From: Candidatus Pantoea gossypiicola
GTDB lineage: Bacteria; Pseudomonadota; Gammaproteobacteria; Enterobacterales; Enterobacteriaceae
Assembly: GCF_008632075.1 (NCBI RefSeq)
Contig: NZ_VWVM01000001.1
Coordinates: 124,001 to 188,000, forward strand
Length of the DNA: 64,000 nt
Direction: 5' to 3'
Below, in pieces: positions 9,513-20,684 of this stretch. The position numbers and the translations under genes are program-made. Position 1 is the first letter of the stretch, and every line of letters begins with the position of its first letter. The notes beneath the pieces are model-generated. The model was not told the DNA's origin, ran no database searches, and was given only the letters and a program-made list of their open reading frames with translations.

Positions 9513-11033
9513 TTAAAGGTGTAATGACGCTAAACGCAATATTTCGTTCTGCGTGGTCGTTTTGGTATCAACTATGCCTGCTACCAGACCATTACTCATT
9601 ACCAGAATACGATCGGTAATGCCTAACAGCTCCGGCATTTCGGATGAGATAATAATGATGCCCTTTTCTCTTTTCGCCAGCTCAGCAATCAGCTGGTAAA
9701 TTTCGAATTTCGCACCAACATCAATACCGCGTGTTGGTTCATCAAGCATCAGGATTTCAGGCTGGGTCAATAACCAGCGGCCAATAATCACTTTTTGCTG
9801 GTTACCGCCCGAAAGCGAACCAATTTGTGTATGATGCCCTGGGGTTTTAACGCGCATTGAATCGATAACCCATTGGGTATCACTCTTCATGCGTTTATTA
9901 TCCAGCAGTCCCATACTGTTTTTATATTTTTTAATATTGGAAATAAGCGAGTTAAAACCAATATCCAGGTAAGCATAAATACCGGTCGAACGACGTTCTT
10001 CAGTCACCAGCGCAAAACCGTGGTTAATGGCTTCATTGGCGCTGTGATTGTTAATCGGTTTGCCATGCAGTTTAATGGTGCCGCCCGATTTTTCGCGAAT
10101 GCCAAACAGCGTTTCGACGATATCGGTACGTTTCGCCCCCACCAGCCCGGCAATGCCGAGTATCTCCCCTTTACGCAGATCAAATGAGATGTCGCGAATA
10201 GATGGCTGACGCAGTGACGTCAGATTACGCACCTCAAGAATCGTCTCGCCTGGCACGTTGGTACGGTCAGGGAAACGCTGGTTCAGTGAACGGCCGACCA
10301 TCATGGCGATGATCTTATCCATATCCAGCCCTTCCAGCGGCTGAGAGGTGATCCACTGACCATCACGCAGAATCGTGATCTCATCACACAGCTGGAAAAT
10401 CTCTTCCATCTTGTGCGAAATATAAACAATGCCACAGCCGCGATCTTTCAGCTTACGAATAATCGTGAACAGGTGATTCACCTCTTTCTCGGTTAACGAG
10501 GAAGTCGGCTCATCCATAATCACAATTTTCGCGTCGTAGGAGAACGCTTTAGCAATTTCAATCATCTGCATCTGTGACACAGAAAGATTGGCAACTTTGT
10601 CGCGCGGATCGATATCGATATCCAGCTCGTCAAAAATCGCCTTAGTGTCCTGGTACATCTTATCCTGATCGACAAAGAAGCCTTTGCGCGGATAACGCCC
10701 CAGCCACATGTTGTCCATCACGGTACGCTGCAGAACCAGGTTTAATTCCTGATGCACCATCGACACGCCATTTTCCAGCGCCTCTTTAGAGCTTTTATAG
10801 TCGATCTCTTTACCCTGAAACAGGATACTGCCGGTATCTTTTTTATAAATACCAAACAGGCATTTTAATAAGGTGGATTTCCCGGCACCGTTCTCGCCCA
10901 TTAATGCATGAACAGAGTGAGGCCGCACTTTCAGATTCACATTATCTAACGCTTTAACGCCGGGAAATGATTTTGAAACATTCGTCATTTCCAGCAAATA
11001 TTCTCGCTGCGCGGTCGTGTTATCACTGGCCAT
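9513..11033 (-). CDS. mglA: Galactose/methyl-galactoside ABC transporter ATPase
   Basis: 506 residues with two fused ABC domains. The first has Walker [10 protein letters not shown], signature LSVSQMQ and Walker [11 protein letters not shown]. The second has a degenerate Walker A region (GLVGAKRTD) with signature LSGGNQQK and Walker [12 protein letters not shown]. This asymmetric layout is normal for sugar ATPases of the RbsA/MglA class. It energises galactose uptake. It follows mglB after a 68-base gap that holds a terminator-like hairpin. Confidence 0.97.
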   Translation of the reverse strand: MASDNTTAQREYLLEMTNVSKSFPGVKALDNVNLKVRPHSVHALMGENGAGKSTLLKCLFGIYKKDTGSILFQGKEIDYKSSKEALENGVSMVHQELNLVLQRTVMDNMWLGRYPRKGFFVDQDKMYQDTKAIFDELDIDIDPRDKVANLSVSQMQMIEIAKAFSYDAKIVIMDEPTSSLTEKEVNHLFTIIRKLKDRGCGIVYISHKMEEIFQLCDEITILRDGQWITSQPLEGLDMDKIIAMMVGRSLNQRFPDRTNVPGETILEVRNLTSLRQPSIRDISFDLRKGEILGIAGLVGAKRTDIVETLFGIREKSGGTIKLHGKPINNHSANEAINHGFALVTEERRSTGIYAYLDIGFNSLISNIKKYKNSMGLLDNKRMKSDTQWVIDSMRVKTPGHHTQIGSLSGGNQQKVIIGRWLLTQPEILMLDEPTRGIDVGAKFEIYQLIAELAKREKGIIIISSEMPELLGITDRILVMSNGLVAGIVDTKTTTQNEILRLASLHL

Positions 11034-11064
11034 ATTTTACCTGGCTAAAAAACGGTGGTGACAT

Positions 11065-11090
11065 AAAAAAGGCGCGACAGCAGTCGCGCC
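11065..11090 (-). terminator. Intercistronic hairpin between mglB and mglA
   Basis: Read on the minus strand: GGCGCGAC, loop TGCT, GTCGCGCC, followed by six T. Its place just after the mglB stop suggests partial termination or 3'-end protection, which would yield more binding protein than ATPase and permease. Confidence 0.8.
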
Positions 11091-11101
11091 CGTAATCGAT
11101 C

Positions 11102-12097
11102 TTATTTCGAGAACTGAGACAGATTTTCTTTATCAACCGGCACGTAAGGAACGCGGACGATCTTATCGACCATCTTAAAGTTCGTTCCGTCGGTTGCCGC
11201 TTTGCCATTCGCCAGGTTGTTGGCAATATCCAGCGTCGCTTTCGCCTGGTTTTCCGCATCGTTCAGCACAGTACCGGCCAGTGCACCAGATTTCACCAGT
11301 GCCATCGCTTCTGGCAGGGCATCGACGCCGAAGACCGGGATAGAAGTCATGTTGTGCGCTTTCAGCGCTTCAACGGCCCCCATCGCCATCGCATCGTTGT
11401 TGGCAATCACAACTTCAATTTTCTTCGCGTTCGGGCCTGACAGCCACGCATCCATCTTATCTTTGGCCTGAGCGGTATCCCACATCGCCGTATCCATCGC
11501 TAACTGCTGCGTCTTCAGACCATCTTTGTTCAGGGTGTCGATAACATATTTAGTACGGGCTTCAGCATCTGGGTGGCCTGGCTCGCCTTTCAGCAGGACG
11601 AACTGAATGGTGCCATCTTTGTTCAGATCCCAGGCTGGGGTCGCTTTCCAGTGCTTCTCGATCAGCTGACCCTGGATGATTCCGGACTCTTTGGAGTCGG
11701 TGCCGACATAGTAAGCTTTGTCATAACCGGCCAGAACTTTAGCGTTCGGTTCTTTGTTGAAGAAGACAACCGGCACATCATTAGCACGCGCTTTGTCTAC
11801 CACGACTGCAGCAGCAGCCGGGTCTACCAGGTTAATCGCCAGCGCTTTCACGCCTTTTGCCATCAGCACGTCCACCTGATCGTTCTGTTTGGACTGGTCG
11901 TTCTGCGAGTCATTCATCAGCAGCTGTACGCCACCGATCGTTTTCGCTTCTTTCTCGATATCTTTGCGCACCATTGACATGAAGTTGTCATCATATTTGT
12001 AAATGGTCACGCCGATACGGGTGTCAGCTGCGTGAGCGGTTGCACCAAACATCATGCTGGCAACCAGTGCTGTAAGCGTGAAAACCTTCTTATTCAT
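11102..12097 (-). CDS. mglB: Periplasmic galactose/glucose-binding protein
   Basis: 331 residues. The N-terminus [23 protein letters not shown] is a classical Sec signal peptide, with cleavage likely before ADTRIGV. The mature part is a periplasmic sugar-binding fold ([58 protein letters not shown]), as in E. coli MglB, which also serves galactose chemotaxis through Trg. The start at 12097 is set by the signal peptide and the GGAGATACC ribosome site; an upstream extension to 12160 lacks support. First gene of mglBAC, with a leader of about 248 nt. Confidence 0.97.
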   Translation of the reverse strand: MNKKVFTLTALVASMMFGATAHAADTRIGVTIYKYDDNFMSMVRKDIEKEAKTIGGVQLLMNDSQNDQSKQNDQVDVLMAKGVKALAINLVDPAAAAVVVDKARANDVPVVFFNKEPNAKVLAGYDKAYYVGTDSKESGIIQGQLIEKHWKATPAWDLNKDGTIQFVLLKGEPGHPDAEARTKYVIDTLNKDGLKTQQLAMDTAMWDTAQAKDKMDAWLSGPNAKKIEVVIANNDAMAMGAVEALKAHNMTSIPVFGVDALPEAMALVKSGALAGTVLNDAENQAKATLDIANNLANGKAATDGTNFKMVDKIVRVPYVPVDKENLSQFSK

Positions 12098-12351
12098 GGT
12101 ATCTCCGGTTTTATTATGCAGGGTCTTTTTAGCGCTGCCGCGAAACGTGCGGGAGCGCAATCGGTAAAACAGATCGGCGCGTTGGCTAACTTACTGAAGA
12201 TGTTAAGCTGTTAAACACCGTCTAAAACCTGACTTCCCTGTGCCAGAACGCTTCCATGAAGAGGGTATAAACCCTTTAACCGGCTACTGAGACCACAACT
12301 GATGCCGTTACACTGGCGTTACATAATGTTTCAGTCCGGTAAGACGCTGCC

Positions 12352-12412
12352 ATCATAGTGAGGGCAATGTTAATTAACTGTGAATACAATCACAGATTGA
12401 AAACGGTTACAT
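12352..12412 (-). promoter_or_regulatory. mglB promoter: -10, CRP site and gal operator
   Basis: Reading towards mglB: a gal operator match TTGAAAACGGTTACAT (given as plus strand, 12397-12412; it overlaps the galS stop), a CRP site with both half-sites perfect TGTGA-N6-TCACA (12379-12394), and a -10 hexamer TATGAT (minus strand, 12352-12357). With a start near 12345, CRP is centred near -41.5 (class II) and the operator near -60, the spacing expected from E. coli gal and mgl promoters. The remainder of 12098-12351 is the mglB leader, in which I see no further element. Confidence 0.85.
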
Positions 12413-13447
12413 GCCTGAATCGCCTGAATTAGTGACGGACTCCACATTTTGTCGCTGCGCCACCGAATGACGCCGCACCAGGGTTGGCATAAAGATGTGC
12501 GTTGCGGTGTCATCAAGCAGTCCGGCTGCGCCCTGCAGTGCCAGCTCAGTGGCGATTTTTGCCATAGAAACAATGGGATAGCGCACAGTGGTTAATTGCG
12601 GATCGGTGTAACGGGAAATCGGGATATCATCAAAGCCGATGACAGAAAAATGCTGTGGTACCTGAATGCCGTTGTCTTTCAGCGCAGTGAGTGCGCCAGC
12701 CGCCATGCCGTCGTTATAGGCAAACACCGCAGTCAGGTTGAGGTTGCGCCCCAGCAGTTCCACCATTGTCGCTTCGCCCCCCTGCATATCTGGCTCTGCG
12801 CTGGCGATCCAGCTCTCCTGCGGCCGTATGCCCTGCTCTGCCATCGCCTGCATCCACCCTTCACGGCGCTGCGCAACATCCTCGATGGGATGGCTGGAGC
12901 AGAGATAGCCAATGCGGCTATGCCCCTGTTGCAACAGGGTTCTTGAGGCCATCAGCGCCCCGGTGACGTTATCCAGGCTGACGCTGCGGTGTTCGAATCC
13001 GGGGATGATACGGTTAATTACCACCATGCCAGGCACGTGCTGCATAAAGTCCGCCAGCTCCGCGTCTGGCAGTGTTTTCGCGTGAACCACCAGGGCGCTG
13101 CAGCGCTGCCGGATCAGCACCTCAATAGCATGACGCTCTTTCTCTTCCTGATGCCAGGAGTTGCTGATTAACACATGCTTGTGCACGCGCTGCGCCACGG
13201 TATCCACTGCTTTAACCAGCGCTCCGAAGAAGGGATCGGAAACATCCATCACCACCACCCCGATCGTATCACTGACCTGCGTCGCCAGCGCCTGGGCGTT
13301 GGCGTTGGGGCGATAGCCCAGCGCCTCAACCGCCTGTAACACGGCGTCGCGGGTATCAGAGGTGACGGCGCTGCTCTGATTAAGGACGCGCGACACGGTC
13401 GCCACTGACACGCCAGCCTGACGGGCAACATCACGAATAGTTATCAT
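12407..13447 (-). CDS. galS: LacI-family repressor GalS of the mgl/gal regulon
   Basis: 346 residues. The N-terminal helix-turn-helix [21 protein letters not shown] is the LacI/GalR type with hinge helix NANAQALA. The C-terminal periplasmic-binding-like core binds galactose. In enterobacteria GalS (isorepressor of GalR) represses mglBAC and itself. Adjacency to mglB and operators in front of both genes fit GalS rather than GalR. The two proteins are close paralogues, so the symbol rests on context. Confidence 0.93.
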   Translation of the reverse strand: MITIRDVARQAGVSVATVSRVLNQSSAVTSDTRDAVLQAVEALGYRPNANAQALATQVSDTIGVVVMDVSDPFFGALVKAVDTVAQRVHKHVLISNSWHQEEKERHAIEVLIRQRCSALVVHAKTLPDAELADFMQHVPGMVVINRIIPGFEHRSVSLDNVTGALMASRTLLQQGHSRIGYLCSSHPIEDVAQRREGWMQAMAEQGIRPQESWIASAEPDMQGGEATMVELLGRNLNLTAVFAYNDGMAAGALTALKDNGIQVPQHFSVIGFDDIPISRYTDPQLTTVRYPIVSMAKIATELALQGAAGLLDDTATHIFMPTLVRRHSVAQRQNVESVTNSGDSGM

Positions 13448-13502
13448 GCAGCAGTTCCAGAAAGGAAAAATAGGGCATCACGCCGGGTTGAACACCGGCG
13501 CT

Positions 13503-13564
13503 ATTCTGTCAGGGGCGGGAGGCGTGCAGCGTGAATTGCGTCACATCAATGAAAACGGTTACAT
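13503..13564 (-). promoter_or_regulatory. galS promoter: -10, CRP site and gal operator
   Basis: A gal operator match ATGAAAACGGTTACAT (plus strand, 13549-13564), a CRP site CGTGA-N6-TCACA (13530-13545) and a -10 CAGAAT on the minus strand (13503-13508). The distances mirror those of the mglB promoter: CRP near -41.5 and operator near -60. This predicts CRP activation and autorepression of galS. Confidence 0.78.
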
Positions 13565-13594
13565 ACAATTCTGTAACCTTTGTGATGGCGGTCA

Positions 13595-14755
13595 TTATCT
13601 GGCGTTGTCAGTCAGGCGTGATTTGCCGGCTGAGAGCAGCGTAAGCCGCCGCCACAACCATTCCAGCGGACCCTGTGCGAAGAAATGTAACCAGATGAGT
13701 GAAAACAGGATATTGATGAGCCACACCGCAGGCACCATCAGCACCAGTTCCAGCCGGGTGAAATGCATGTAGAAGCCAAAGCGATAGAACAGCGTGGTGC
13801 AGATGAGCGTTTGCAGCAGGTAATTGGTCAGCGCCATACGGCCCACGCACTGCATGGCGTGGCTGATGCGCCATTGAGAAATCTGTGGCCAGTAAGCCAG
13901 ACAGAGCGCGGCATAGCCCAGGCTAATCAGCGGGCTGGCAAGATCGCGCGGGGCCTGCAGGTAAAAAGCCGTCCAGCGGAACTCCCAATGTAACAGCCAT
14001 TGCGCGGCCACACCGGCTACCGCAATGGAGAAGCCCATTGTCAGCAGCAGGGCCGCTGCCTGACGATAATGGCGGAGGGGAAATTCCCCTGTCAGCCAGC
14101 CGCTGCGCAGCAGTGCGCCACCCATCATCATTAAGCCCGCCAGCTGCCAGCCATACTGAGCCGCCAGCGCCATCAGTCCTGATGAGAGATGATCCAGCCG
14201 GTTCTGTATCGCTTCCCAGCCGCCGCTCAGTTTCCAGTATTGCTCATATTGCAGATCGGCAGCACCCGGCAGCCAGGATCGCGTCGGTTCGGGATCCGAG
14301 ATCGACCCAAACACCAGCAGCACGCCGCAGCCCACCAGATAAAGCAGAATGCCGGTATGCATCAGGCTGCGGGTTGATGGGACATCACGTAGCACCCGCC
14401 AGACCACCAGCCCGATGATGCCGTAATCCAGCAGGATGTCGCCTTCCCAGAGAAAGACACCATGCAGAAAACCGATGAGTACCAGAATGGAAAGCCGGGC
14501 AGTCAGCCAGCGACTGCCGCGCGGCAGCTGCATTTGCAGACCTGCGCCAAACAACAATGCAAACAGGGTGAGGAATTTGAGCTGAGCAAAGGCGTCAGAG
14601 AGTGCCCAGGTCCAGACGTCGGAGAGACTGACACTGCCCTGCCAGGCCGGATTCAGGTAAGCAGCAGAAGGCAGGCCGAAGCCCACAATATTGAGCAGCA
14701 GGATGCCGAGAATGGCACATCCACGAATGAAATCCAGCGCGTGATAGCGTTGCAT
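13595..14755 (-). CDS. yeiB: DUF418 membrane protein YeiB
   Basis: 386 residues with about ten hydrophobic segments. It begins RYHALDFIRGCAILGILLLN, the typical opening of the YeiB/DUF418 family related to acyltransferase-like membrane proteins. The C-terminal block with NYLLQTLICTTLFY matches the DUF418 core. No biochemical function is established. It lies between galS and folE as in E. coli, separated from folE by about 50 bases, and may be co-transcribed with folE. Confidence 0.92.
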   Translation of the reverse strand: MQRYHALDFIRGCAILGILLLNIVGFGLPSAAYLNPAWQGSVSLSDVWTWALSDAFAQLKFLTLFALLFGAGLQMQLPRGSRWLTARLSILVLIGFLHGVFLWEGDILLDYGIIGLVVWRVLRDVPSTRSLMHTGILLYLVGCGVLLVFGSISDPEPTRSWLPGAADLQYEQYWKLSGGWEAIQNRLDHLSSGLMALAAQYGWQLAGLMMMGGALLRSGWLTGEFPLRHYRQAAALLLTMGFSIAVAGVAAQWLLHWEFRWTAFYLQAPRDLASPLISLGYAALCLAYWPQISQWRISHAMQCVGRMALTNYLLQTLICTTLFYRFGFYMHFTRLELVLMVPAVWLINILFSLIWLHFFAQGPLEWLWRRLTLLSAGKSRLTDNAR

Positions 14756-14805
14756 GCGGCACCCTGCCCCATTGAGGCGGGCAGCATTATGCGCCCGCCG
14801 TTAAC

Positions 14806-15471
14806 TCAACTATGGCGTACCGCGCGCAAAAATTCCTGGCGGGTGTTCTGACTGGACTTGAACAGGCCGCCCAGAGAGGTCGTGGTGGTGGCGCTGGTCG
14901 CATCTTTGACGCCACGCGCTTTCACACAGTAATGTACCGCATCAATCGAGACAGCAACGTTGTTGGTGCCCAGCAGCGTCTGCAAGGCCACCAGAACCTG
15001 CTGCGTCAGGCGCTCCTGCACCTGCGGACGCTGGGCGAAGAACTGCACGATGCGGTTGATTTTCGACAGCCCAATCACCTTTTCCTTGGGAATATAGGCG
15101 ACGGTGGCTTTGCCATCGATAATCACAAAGTGGTGTTCACAGGTGCTGGTCAGGGTGATATCACGCACGGTCACCATCTCATCAACCTTCATTTTATTCT
15201 CAATGACGGTGATTTTCGGGAAGTTGGCGTAATCGAGACCGGAAAAAACCTCGTCCACATACATTTTGGCGATGCGATGTGGCGTTTCCATCAGGCTGTC
15301 ATCTTCAAGATCCAGATTCAGCAGCTGCATGATTTCCGTCATGTGCCCGGCAATCAGGCTTTTACGCGTCTCTTTATCTATGTCGCGCGTCGGTGCACGT
15401 AACGGCGTTTCCAGTCCACGCGCCAGCAGCGCTTCATGAACCAGGGCAGCTTCCTGACTTAGGGTGCTCAT
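14806..15471 (-). CDS. folE: GTP cyclohydrolase I
   Basis: 221 residues, the first enzyme of tetrahydrofolate synthesis: GTP to 7,8-dihydroneopterin triphosphate. Zinc and catalytic motifs are visible: TSTCEHH (Cys and His ligand or catalytic pair) and [10 protein letters not shown] (second zinc Cys). The motifs GLSKINRIV and [13 protein letters not shown] are the family hallmarks. Length equals the E. coli decamer-forming enzyme. Starts at the ATG at 15471 with GAAGAG upstream. Confidence 0.98.
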   Translation of the reverse strand: MSTLSQEAALVHEALLARGLETPLRAPTRDIDKETRKSLIAGHMTEIMQLLNLDLEDDSLMETPHRIAKMYVDEVFSGLDYANFPKITVIENKMKVDEMVTVRDITLTSTCEHHFVIIDGKATVAYIPKEKVIGLSKINRIVQFFAQRPQVQERLTQQVLVALQTLLGTNNVAVSIDAVHYCVKARGVKDATSATTTTSLGGLFKSSQNTRQEFLRAVRHS

Positions 15472-15595
15472 CTACTCTTCTCCGGCTGGTGTTGCGCCCG
15501 CAAGCTTTTGCCTGCGAGCCCTGTAATCAGGCGCGTATTGTGAAACTTTCTTTGCGGGGAATCCAGCAATCAATAAGATTGGTGATGAAAGCTTT

Positions 15596-16723
15596 TCACT
15601 CATATCTTCGCCAGACAAGCAGGCCTGCCCACACCAGGCTGGCCCCGGCTACCCACAGGGCAGGCTCCAGCCGGTGTAACAGGGCAGTAGAGAGAAAAGA
15701 GAGCAGCGGACCGACCAGCTGTCCGACTGCATAGCCGGTGGTGAGCAACCCGGCCATGTAACGCAGATGGTTGGGGGCCAGTTCGCGGGCGCAGAGCAGC
15801 GACAGCTGCACGACGCTGAGGAAGCCGCCGCCGACCAGCAGCGCCCCGGCCAGCAGACCACTAAAGCCCGGCAGCAGTGCCGCAGCAAAAACGCCGAGTG
15901 CCTGTGCCCAGAATACTATCGCCAGTCTGACATGACTGTGCCCCCAGCGCCGCGTCAGGATCCCCAGCAGGATGCCGACCATCGCCGCACCGCCAAATAT
16001 CGGCCAGACAAACTGCGCGAAGATGCCGTCAGGAAAACGCGTAGCGGCCATCTGCGACAAAAAGGTGGCGGGCAGGATATAACCAAAACCCGCCAGACTG
16101 TAACTCAGCACCAGACGTTTCAGGTTGCGATCCAGCACCAGCGGCTCCGGGGCCTGATCCGGGCGATGCAGCTCGCCCCGACGCGGCAGGTTACGGGTAA
16201 TCAGTGCAATCAGCAGCAGTGCCAGCGTACCGTAAGCGGCCCAGGCCAGCCCCGCGGGGACCTGCAGCTGGTGCAGCGTCACCCCCAGCAGGCCGCTGAC
16301 AAAGATGCCGCAGCCTGGCCCGGCAAACACGGCCGCCGACAGCCCTGCCCGGCCATGCCGATGCAGCTGTTCGTTGCTCCAGGCCGCCACCAGCACCATC
16401 GCCCATCCACTGGCCCAGCCAATCAGAAAGCGTATCGCACCGTGCAGCCACGGTCCGGTTGCCAGTGCAGAGAGCAGTGTCAGGATGACTGCGCCCCACA
16501 CGCCCGCCTGCAAACGCAGCTCGACCCGCCGGTGCGCACGCATGGCATCAAACGAGCCACACAGATAGCCAAGATAGTTAAGCGCAGCGACCAGGCTGGC
16601 ACTGGTAAGCGTCAGCTGGTGCGTCTGGATCATCAGCGGCACCTGCGGCGTAAAGGCGAATCGCCCGATGCCCATCGCCACAAATAAGGTTAAAAACGCG
16701 CTGAGCGCGACGCGTAACGCCAT
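15596..16723 (-). CDS. YbfB/YjiJ-family MFS transporter
   Basis: 375 residues with about twelve membrane segments. The opening FLTLFVAMGIGRFAFTPQVPLM and the ALNYLGYLCG motif place it in the YbfB/YjiJ (major facilitator) family. The substrate is unknown. The start at 16723 is preceded by ACAGGAGTTCAGCC; an open extension to 16795 has no such site. It is divergent from a LysR regulator 117 bases away, an arrangement that usually means the regulator controls the transporter. Confidence 0.85.
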   Translation of the reverse strand: MALRVALSAFLTLFVAMGIGRFAFTPQVPLMIQTHQLTLTSASLVAALNYLGYLCGSFDAMRAHRRVELRLQAGVWGAVILTLLSALATGPWLHGAIRFLIGWASGWAMVLVAAWSNEQLHRHGRAGLSAAVFAGPGCGIFVSGLLGVTLHQLQVPAGLAWAAYGTLALLLIALITRNLPRRGELHRPDQAPEPLVLDRNLKRLVLSYSLAGFGYILPATFLSQMAATRFPDGIFAQFVWPIFGGAAMVGILLGILTRRWGHSHVRLAIVFWAQALGVFAAALLPGFSGLLAGALLVGGGFLSVVQLSLLCARELAPNHLRYMAGLLTTGYAVGQLVGPLLSFLSTALLHRLEPALWVAGASLVWAGLLVWRRYE

Positions 16724-16840
16724 GGCTGAACTCCTGTTGTCCTGCTCTGAGATCTCGTGTGACTTGCTAACAGCATGCAGGATGATTAAACTCACGGAAA
16801 GTGAATAATCATGACCAACTTGTTTACAGGAAGAGAAGAT

Positions 16841-17752
16841 ATGGATTTAGTTCAGCTGCGTATGTTCTGTTCCGTCGCCGAAACGGGTTCTCTGGCGCGC
16901 GCAGCTGAGCAGCTGCATCGCGTTCCCTCTAATCTCACCACGCGATTGCGCCAGCTGGAAGAAGAATTAGGTGTGGATCTCTTTATTCGTGAGAAGCAGC
17001 GCATTCGCCTGTCACCGATGGGCCATAATTTTCTGAATTATGCGCAGCGTATTCTGGCATTAAGCGAAGAAGCGATGAGCATGACCCGCACCGGTGAACC
17101 GGCAGGCAACTTTGCGCTGGGCTCCATGGAGAGCACCGCAGCGACCCGCCTGCCTGGTCTGCTCGCCGCCTATCACCAGCGCTTCCCTGAAGTGGCGCTG
17201 TCGCTGATTACCGGCACCTCGGGCGAAATCATCGATCGGGTCCGCGAAGGCACCCTGGCCGCCGCGCTGGTGGATGGCCCGGTTTCCCATGACGATCTGA
17301 ATGGTTGTATCGCCTTTCGCGAGGAGATGGTGCTGATCACCGGGCTGGATCATGGGCCAATCACCACGGCGCGCGACGTGCAGGACGACACCCTGTTTGC
17401 CTTCCGCAACAGCTGCTCTTATCGGGTGAAGCTGGAGAGCTGGTATCGCGACAGCCAGACCGCGCCCGACAACGTGATGGAGATTCAGTCCTATCACGCC
17501 ATGCTGGCCTGTGTGGCGGGCGGTGCGGGTGTCGCGATGATCCCGGCTTCGGTGCTGAAACAGATGGCGGATCGGTCGCGGGTGCAGGCGCATACCTTAC
17601 CTGCGGCTTATCGCGATACCGCCACCTGGCTGATGTGGCGACGCGATGCTTTTACTCCGAATGTTGAAGCGCTGAAGTACCTGATTATTGAACAGTTTGA
17701 CGATCGTCCGCTCAACGATGAGCTGATCCACCCATTACAGGCGGCGGAATAA
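16841..17752 (+). CDS. LysR-family regulator, PtrR/YneJ-like
   Basis: 303 residues. N-terminal winged HTH MDLVQLRMFCSVAETGSLA...VPSNLTTRLRQLEEELGVDLF, followed by a LysR effector domain. The conserved stretches HRVPSNLTTR and LGSMESTAATRLP resemble E. coli PtrR (YneJ), a putrescine-utilisation regulator, but genes of that pathway are absent here. The start at 16841 follows AGGAAGAGAAGAT; an ATG at 16811 is in frame but has no good ribosome site. Divergent from the MFS gene, which is its likely target. Confidence 0.85.
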   Translation: MDLVQLRMFCSVAETGSLARAAEQLHRVPSNLTTRLRQLEEELGVDLFIREKQRIRLSPMGHNFLNYAQRILALSEEAMSMTRTGEPAGNFALGSMESTAATRLPGLLAAYHQRFPEVALSLITGTSGEIIDRVREGTLAAALVDGPVSHDDLNGCIAFREEMVLITGLDHGPITTARDVQDDTLFAFRNSCSYRVKLESWYRDSQTAPDNVMEIQSYHAMLACVAGGAGVAMIPASVLKQMADRSRVQAHTLPAAYRDTATWLMWRRDAFTPNVEALKYLIIEQFDDRPLNDELIHPLQAAE

Positions 17753-17772
17753 GCGTTCCACGCTATGTTTAA

Positions 17773-18951
<1,179 letters not shown>

Positions 18952-18963
18952 TCAGGAGGCGTT

Positions 18964-19806
18964 ATGGCATCCACTCTGGAGCTACTGGAAGAACACCGTA
19001 TTTTTGGCGGCTGGCAGCAGCGCTGGCGTCATCAGTCGGCCGTGCTGAACTGCCCGATGACCTTCAGCATCTACCTGCCTGATCCGCACGGTGATGCGCC
19101 GCCGCCGGTGGTCTGGTTTCTGGCCGGGCTGACCTGCAACGATGAGAACTTCACCACCAAAGCGGGCGCGCAGCGCGTGGCGGCGGAACTGGGTCTTGTG
19201 CTGATTATGCCGGATACCAGCCCGCGCGGTGAAGGCGTTGCCAACGATGAGGGCTACGATCTGGGTCAGGGCGCGGGATTTTATCTCAATGCCACTCAGC
19301 AACCCTGGGCCCGTCATTTCCGCATGTTCGACTATCTGAGCAGCGAGTTGCCCGCCCTGATTGCGGATAACTTCAAAGTCAGTGAACGTCAGTCGATTAT
19401 GGGTCACTCCATGGGCGGTCACGGTGCGTTGATGCTGGCGCTGCGTCTGGGTAACCGCTTTGCTTCGGCGTCTGCCTTTGCGCCGATTGTGAACCCTATG
19501 CAGGTGCCATGGGGCCAGAAAGCGTTTAAGGCCTATCTGGGCGACGACCAGGCGGCGTGGCGGGAATATGACAGCTGTCATCTGATGGCAAAGGTGTCGC
19601 ATCGTCTGCCACTCCTGATCGACCAGGGCGACAGCGATCAGTTCCTGGCCGATCAGCTGCAACCGGAACGGTTAGAAGAGATTGCCAGAGAAGTCGGTTT
19701 CCCGCTGACGCTACGTATTCAGCCGGGTTATGACCATAGCTACTTCTTTATCGCCAGCTTCGTGGAAGATCATCTTCGCTTCCATGCACAGCATCTGCTG
19801 GCGTAA
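18964..19806 (+). CDS. yeiG: S-formylglutathione hydrolase
   Basis: 280 residues, an esterase-D-type alpha/beta hydrolase that releases formate and glutathione in the second step of formaldehyde detoxification. Nucleophile Ser in [10 protein letters not shown], acid Asp in [11 protein letters not shown], and the His of GYDHSYFF complete the triad. At the E. coli position this gene is yeiG; its paralogue frmB sits beside frmA. Here the frmA-yeiG pairing combines both. AGGAGGC precedes the start. Confidence 0.95.
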   Translation: MASTLELLEEHRIFGGWQQRWRHQSAVLNCPMTFSIYLPDPHGDAPPPVVWFLAGLTCNDENFTTKAGAQRVAAELGLVLIMPDTSPRGEGVANDEGYDLGQGAGFYLNATQQPWARHFRMFDYLSSELPALIADNFKVSERQSIMGHSMGGHGALMLALRLGNRFASASAFAPIVNPMQVPWGQKAFKAYLGDDQAAWREYDSCHLMAKVSHRLPLLIDQGDSDQFLADQLQPERLEEIAREVGFPLTLRIQPGYDHSYFFIASFVEDHLRFHAQHLLA

Positions 19807-19810
19807 ATCA

Positions 19811-19840
19811 TCAGGGCCGCAATAGCGGCCCTGAATTTTT
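19811..19840 (+). terminator. Intrinsic terminator of the frmA-yeiG operon
   Basis: TCAGGGCCGC, loop AATA, GCGGCCCTGA, then ATTTTT: a 10-bp perfect stem starting 4 bases past the stop. Confidence 0.93.
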
Positions 19841-19892
19841 CTGCATGCTGTACGGGCGGGAACGCTGGCTCAAAGCCAGGCCAGCCCGATTC

Positions 19893-20684
19893 TCAGACCA
19901 GTGCCGGTCCGGTCAGCCCGTCGATCATTACCTGCGGAATACCGCGTGAGCAGTGTTCGATACGGCCATTCACGCCATACACTTTTGCCAGCGTAGCCGG
20001 CGTAATCACCTTATCCGGCTGCCCTTCCGCTACCAGTGCGCCCTGCTTCAGCATCAGTGCGTGTTGCGCATGACGCAGTGCAATATTGATGTCATGCACC
20101 ACCACTACCGTCACGATGTTGCGCTGGGCAGTTTCGCGACGAACCAGATCCATCACGTGGAACTGGTAATTGAGATCCAGCGCGCTCAGCGGTTCATCCA
20201 GCAGCAGCAGCTTAGGGCGACGGATCAGTGACTGCGCCAGCCCGACCAGCTGCTTCTGACCGCCGGAGAGCTGATCAAGGTAACGCATCGCGAGATGCGC
20301 AATCCCCAGTTGTTCAAGCAGATGCATGATTTCGGCTTCGCTGCTGGCGCTGTGCAGACCGCCGGAGGCACGCTGCGCCACAATGATCGACTCCAGCACG
20401 TGCAGATGCACGCCCGCAGGCAATGACTGCGGCAGATAGACCACGTTCTTCGCGCGGCGGGCAAACGGCTGGGTCATCAGATCTTCACCGTTGAGCCACA
20501 TCTCACCCTGACCTTTATTCAGCCCGGCCAGTGCACGCAGCAGTGTCGATTTACCACAGCCATTCGGTCCCAGCAGCACGGTGATCTCACCGCGTGGCAG
20601 CGGTGCCACATTGAGATTTTCAATGACTTTATGTTTGGGATAACCGGCATTGAAGCCGCGTAACGTCAGCCCCTGTTCCATCAT
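19893..20684 (-). CDS. Siderophore-type ABC transporter ATPase (FepC/FecE-like)
   Basis: 263 residues. Walker A LGPNGCGKSTLLRAL, Q-loop region VVYLPQSL, signature LSGGQKQLV, Walker B LLLLDEPLSALD and the switch His in VVVVHDIN. It resembles ATPases of ferric siderophore, haem or B12 importers. The gene starts 4 bases inside the permease gene end (ATGA overlap), so the two are coupled. The substrate is not identifiable from sequence alone, but the upstream Fur box argues for iron. Confidence 0.92.
   Translation of the reverse strand: MMEQGLTLRGFNAGYPKHKVIENLNVAPLPRGEITVLLGPNGCGKSTLLRALAGLNKGQGEMWLNGEDLMTQPFARRAKNVVYLPQSLPAGVHLHVLESIIVAQRASGGLHSASSEAEIMHLLEQLGIAHLAMRYLDQLSGGQKQLVGLAQSLIRRPKLLLLDEPLSALDLNYQFHVMDLVRRETAQRNIVTVVVVHDINIALRHAQHALMLKQGALVAEGQPDKVITPATLAKVYGVNGRIEHCSRGIPQVMIDGLTGPALV

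Noticed and set aside
15767..16687. 306-codon open frame antisense to the MFS gene
   Set aside because: Composition is Gln/Arg/His-rich as expected from the reverse of a GC-rich membrane protein gene; no family resemblance.
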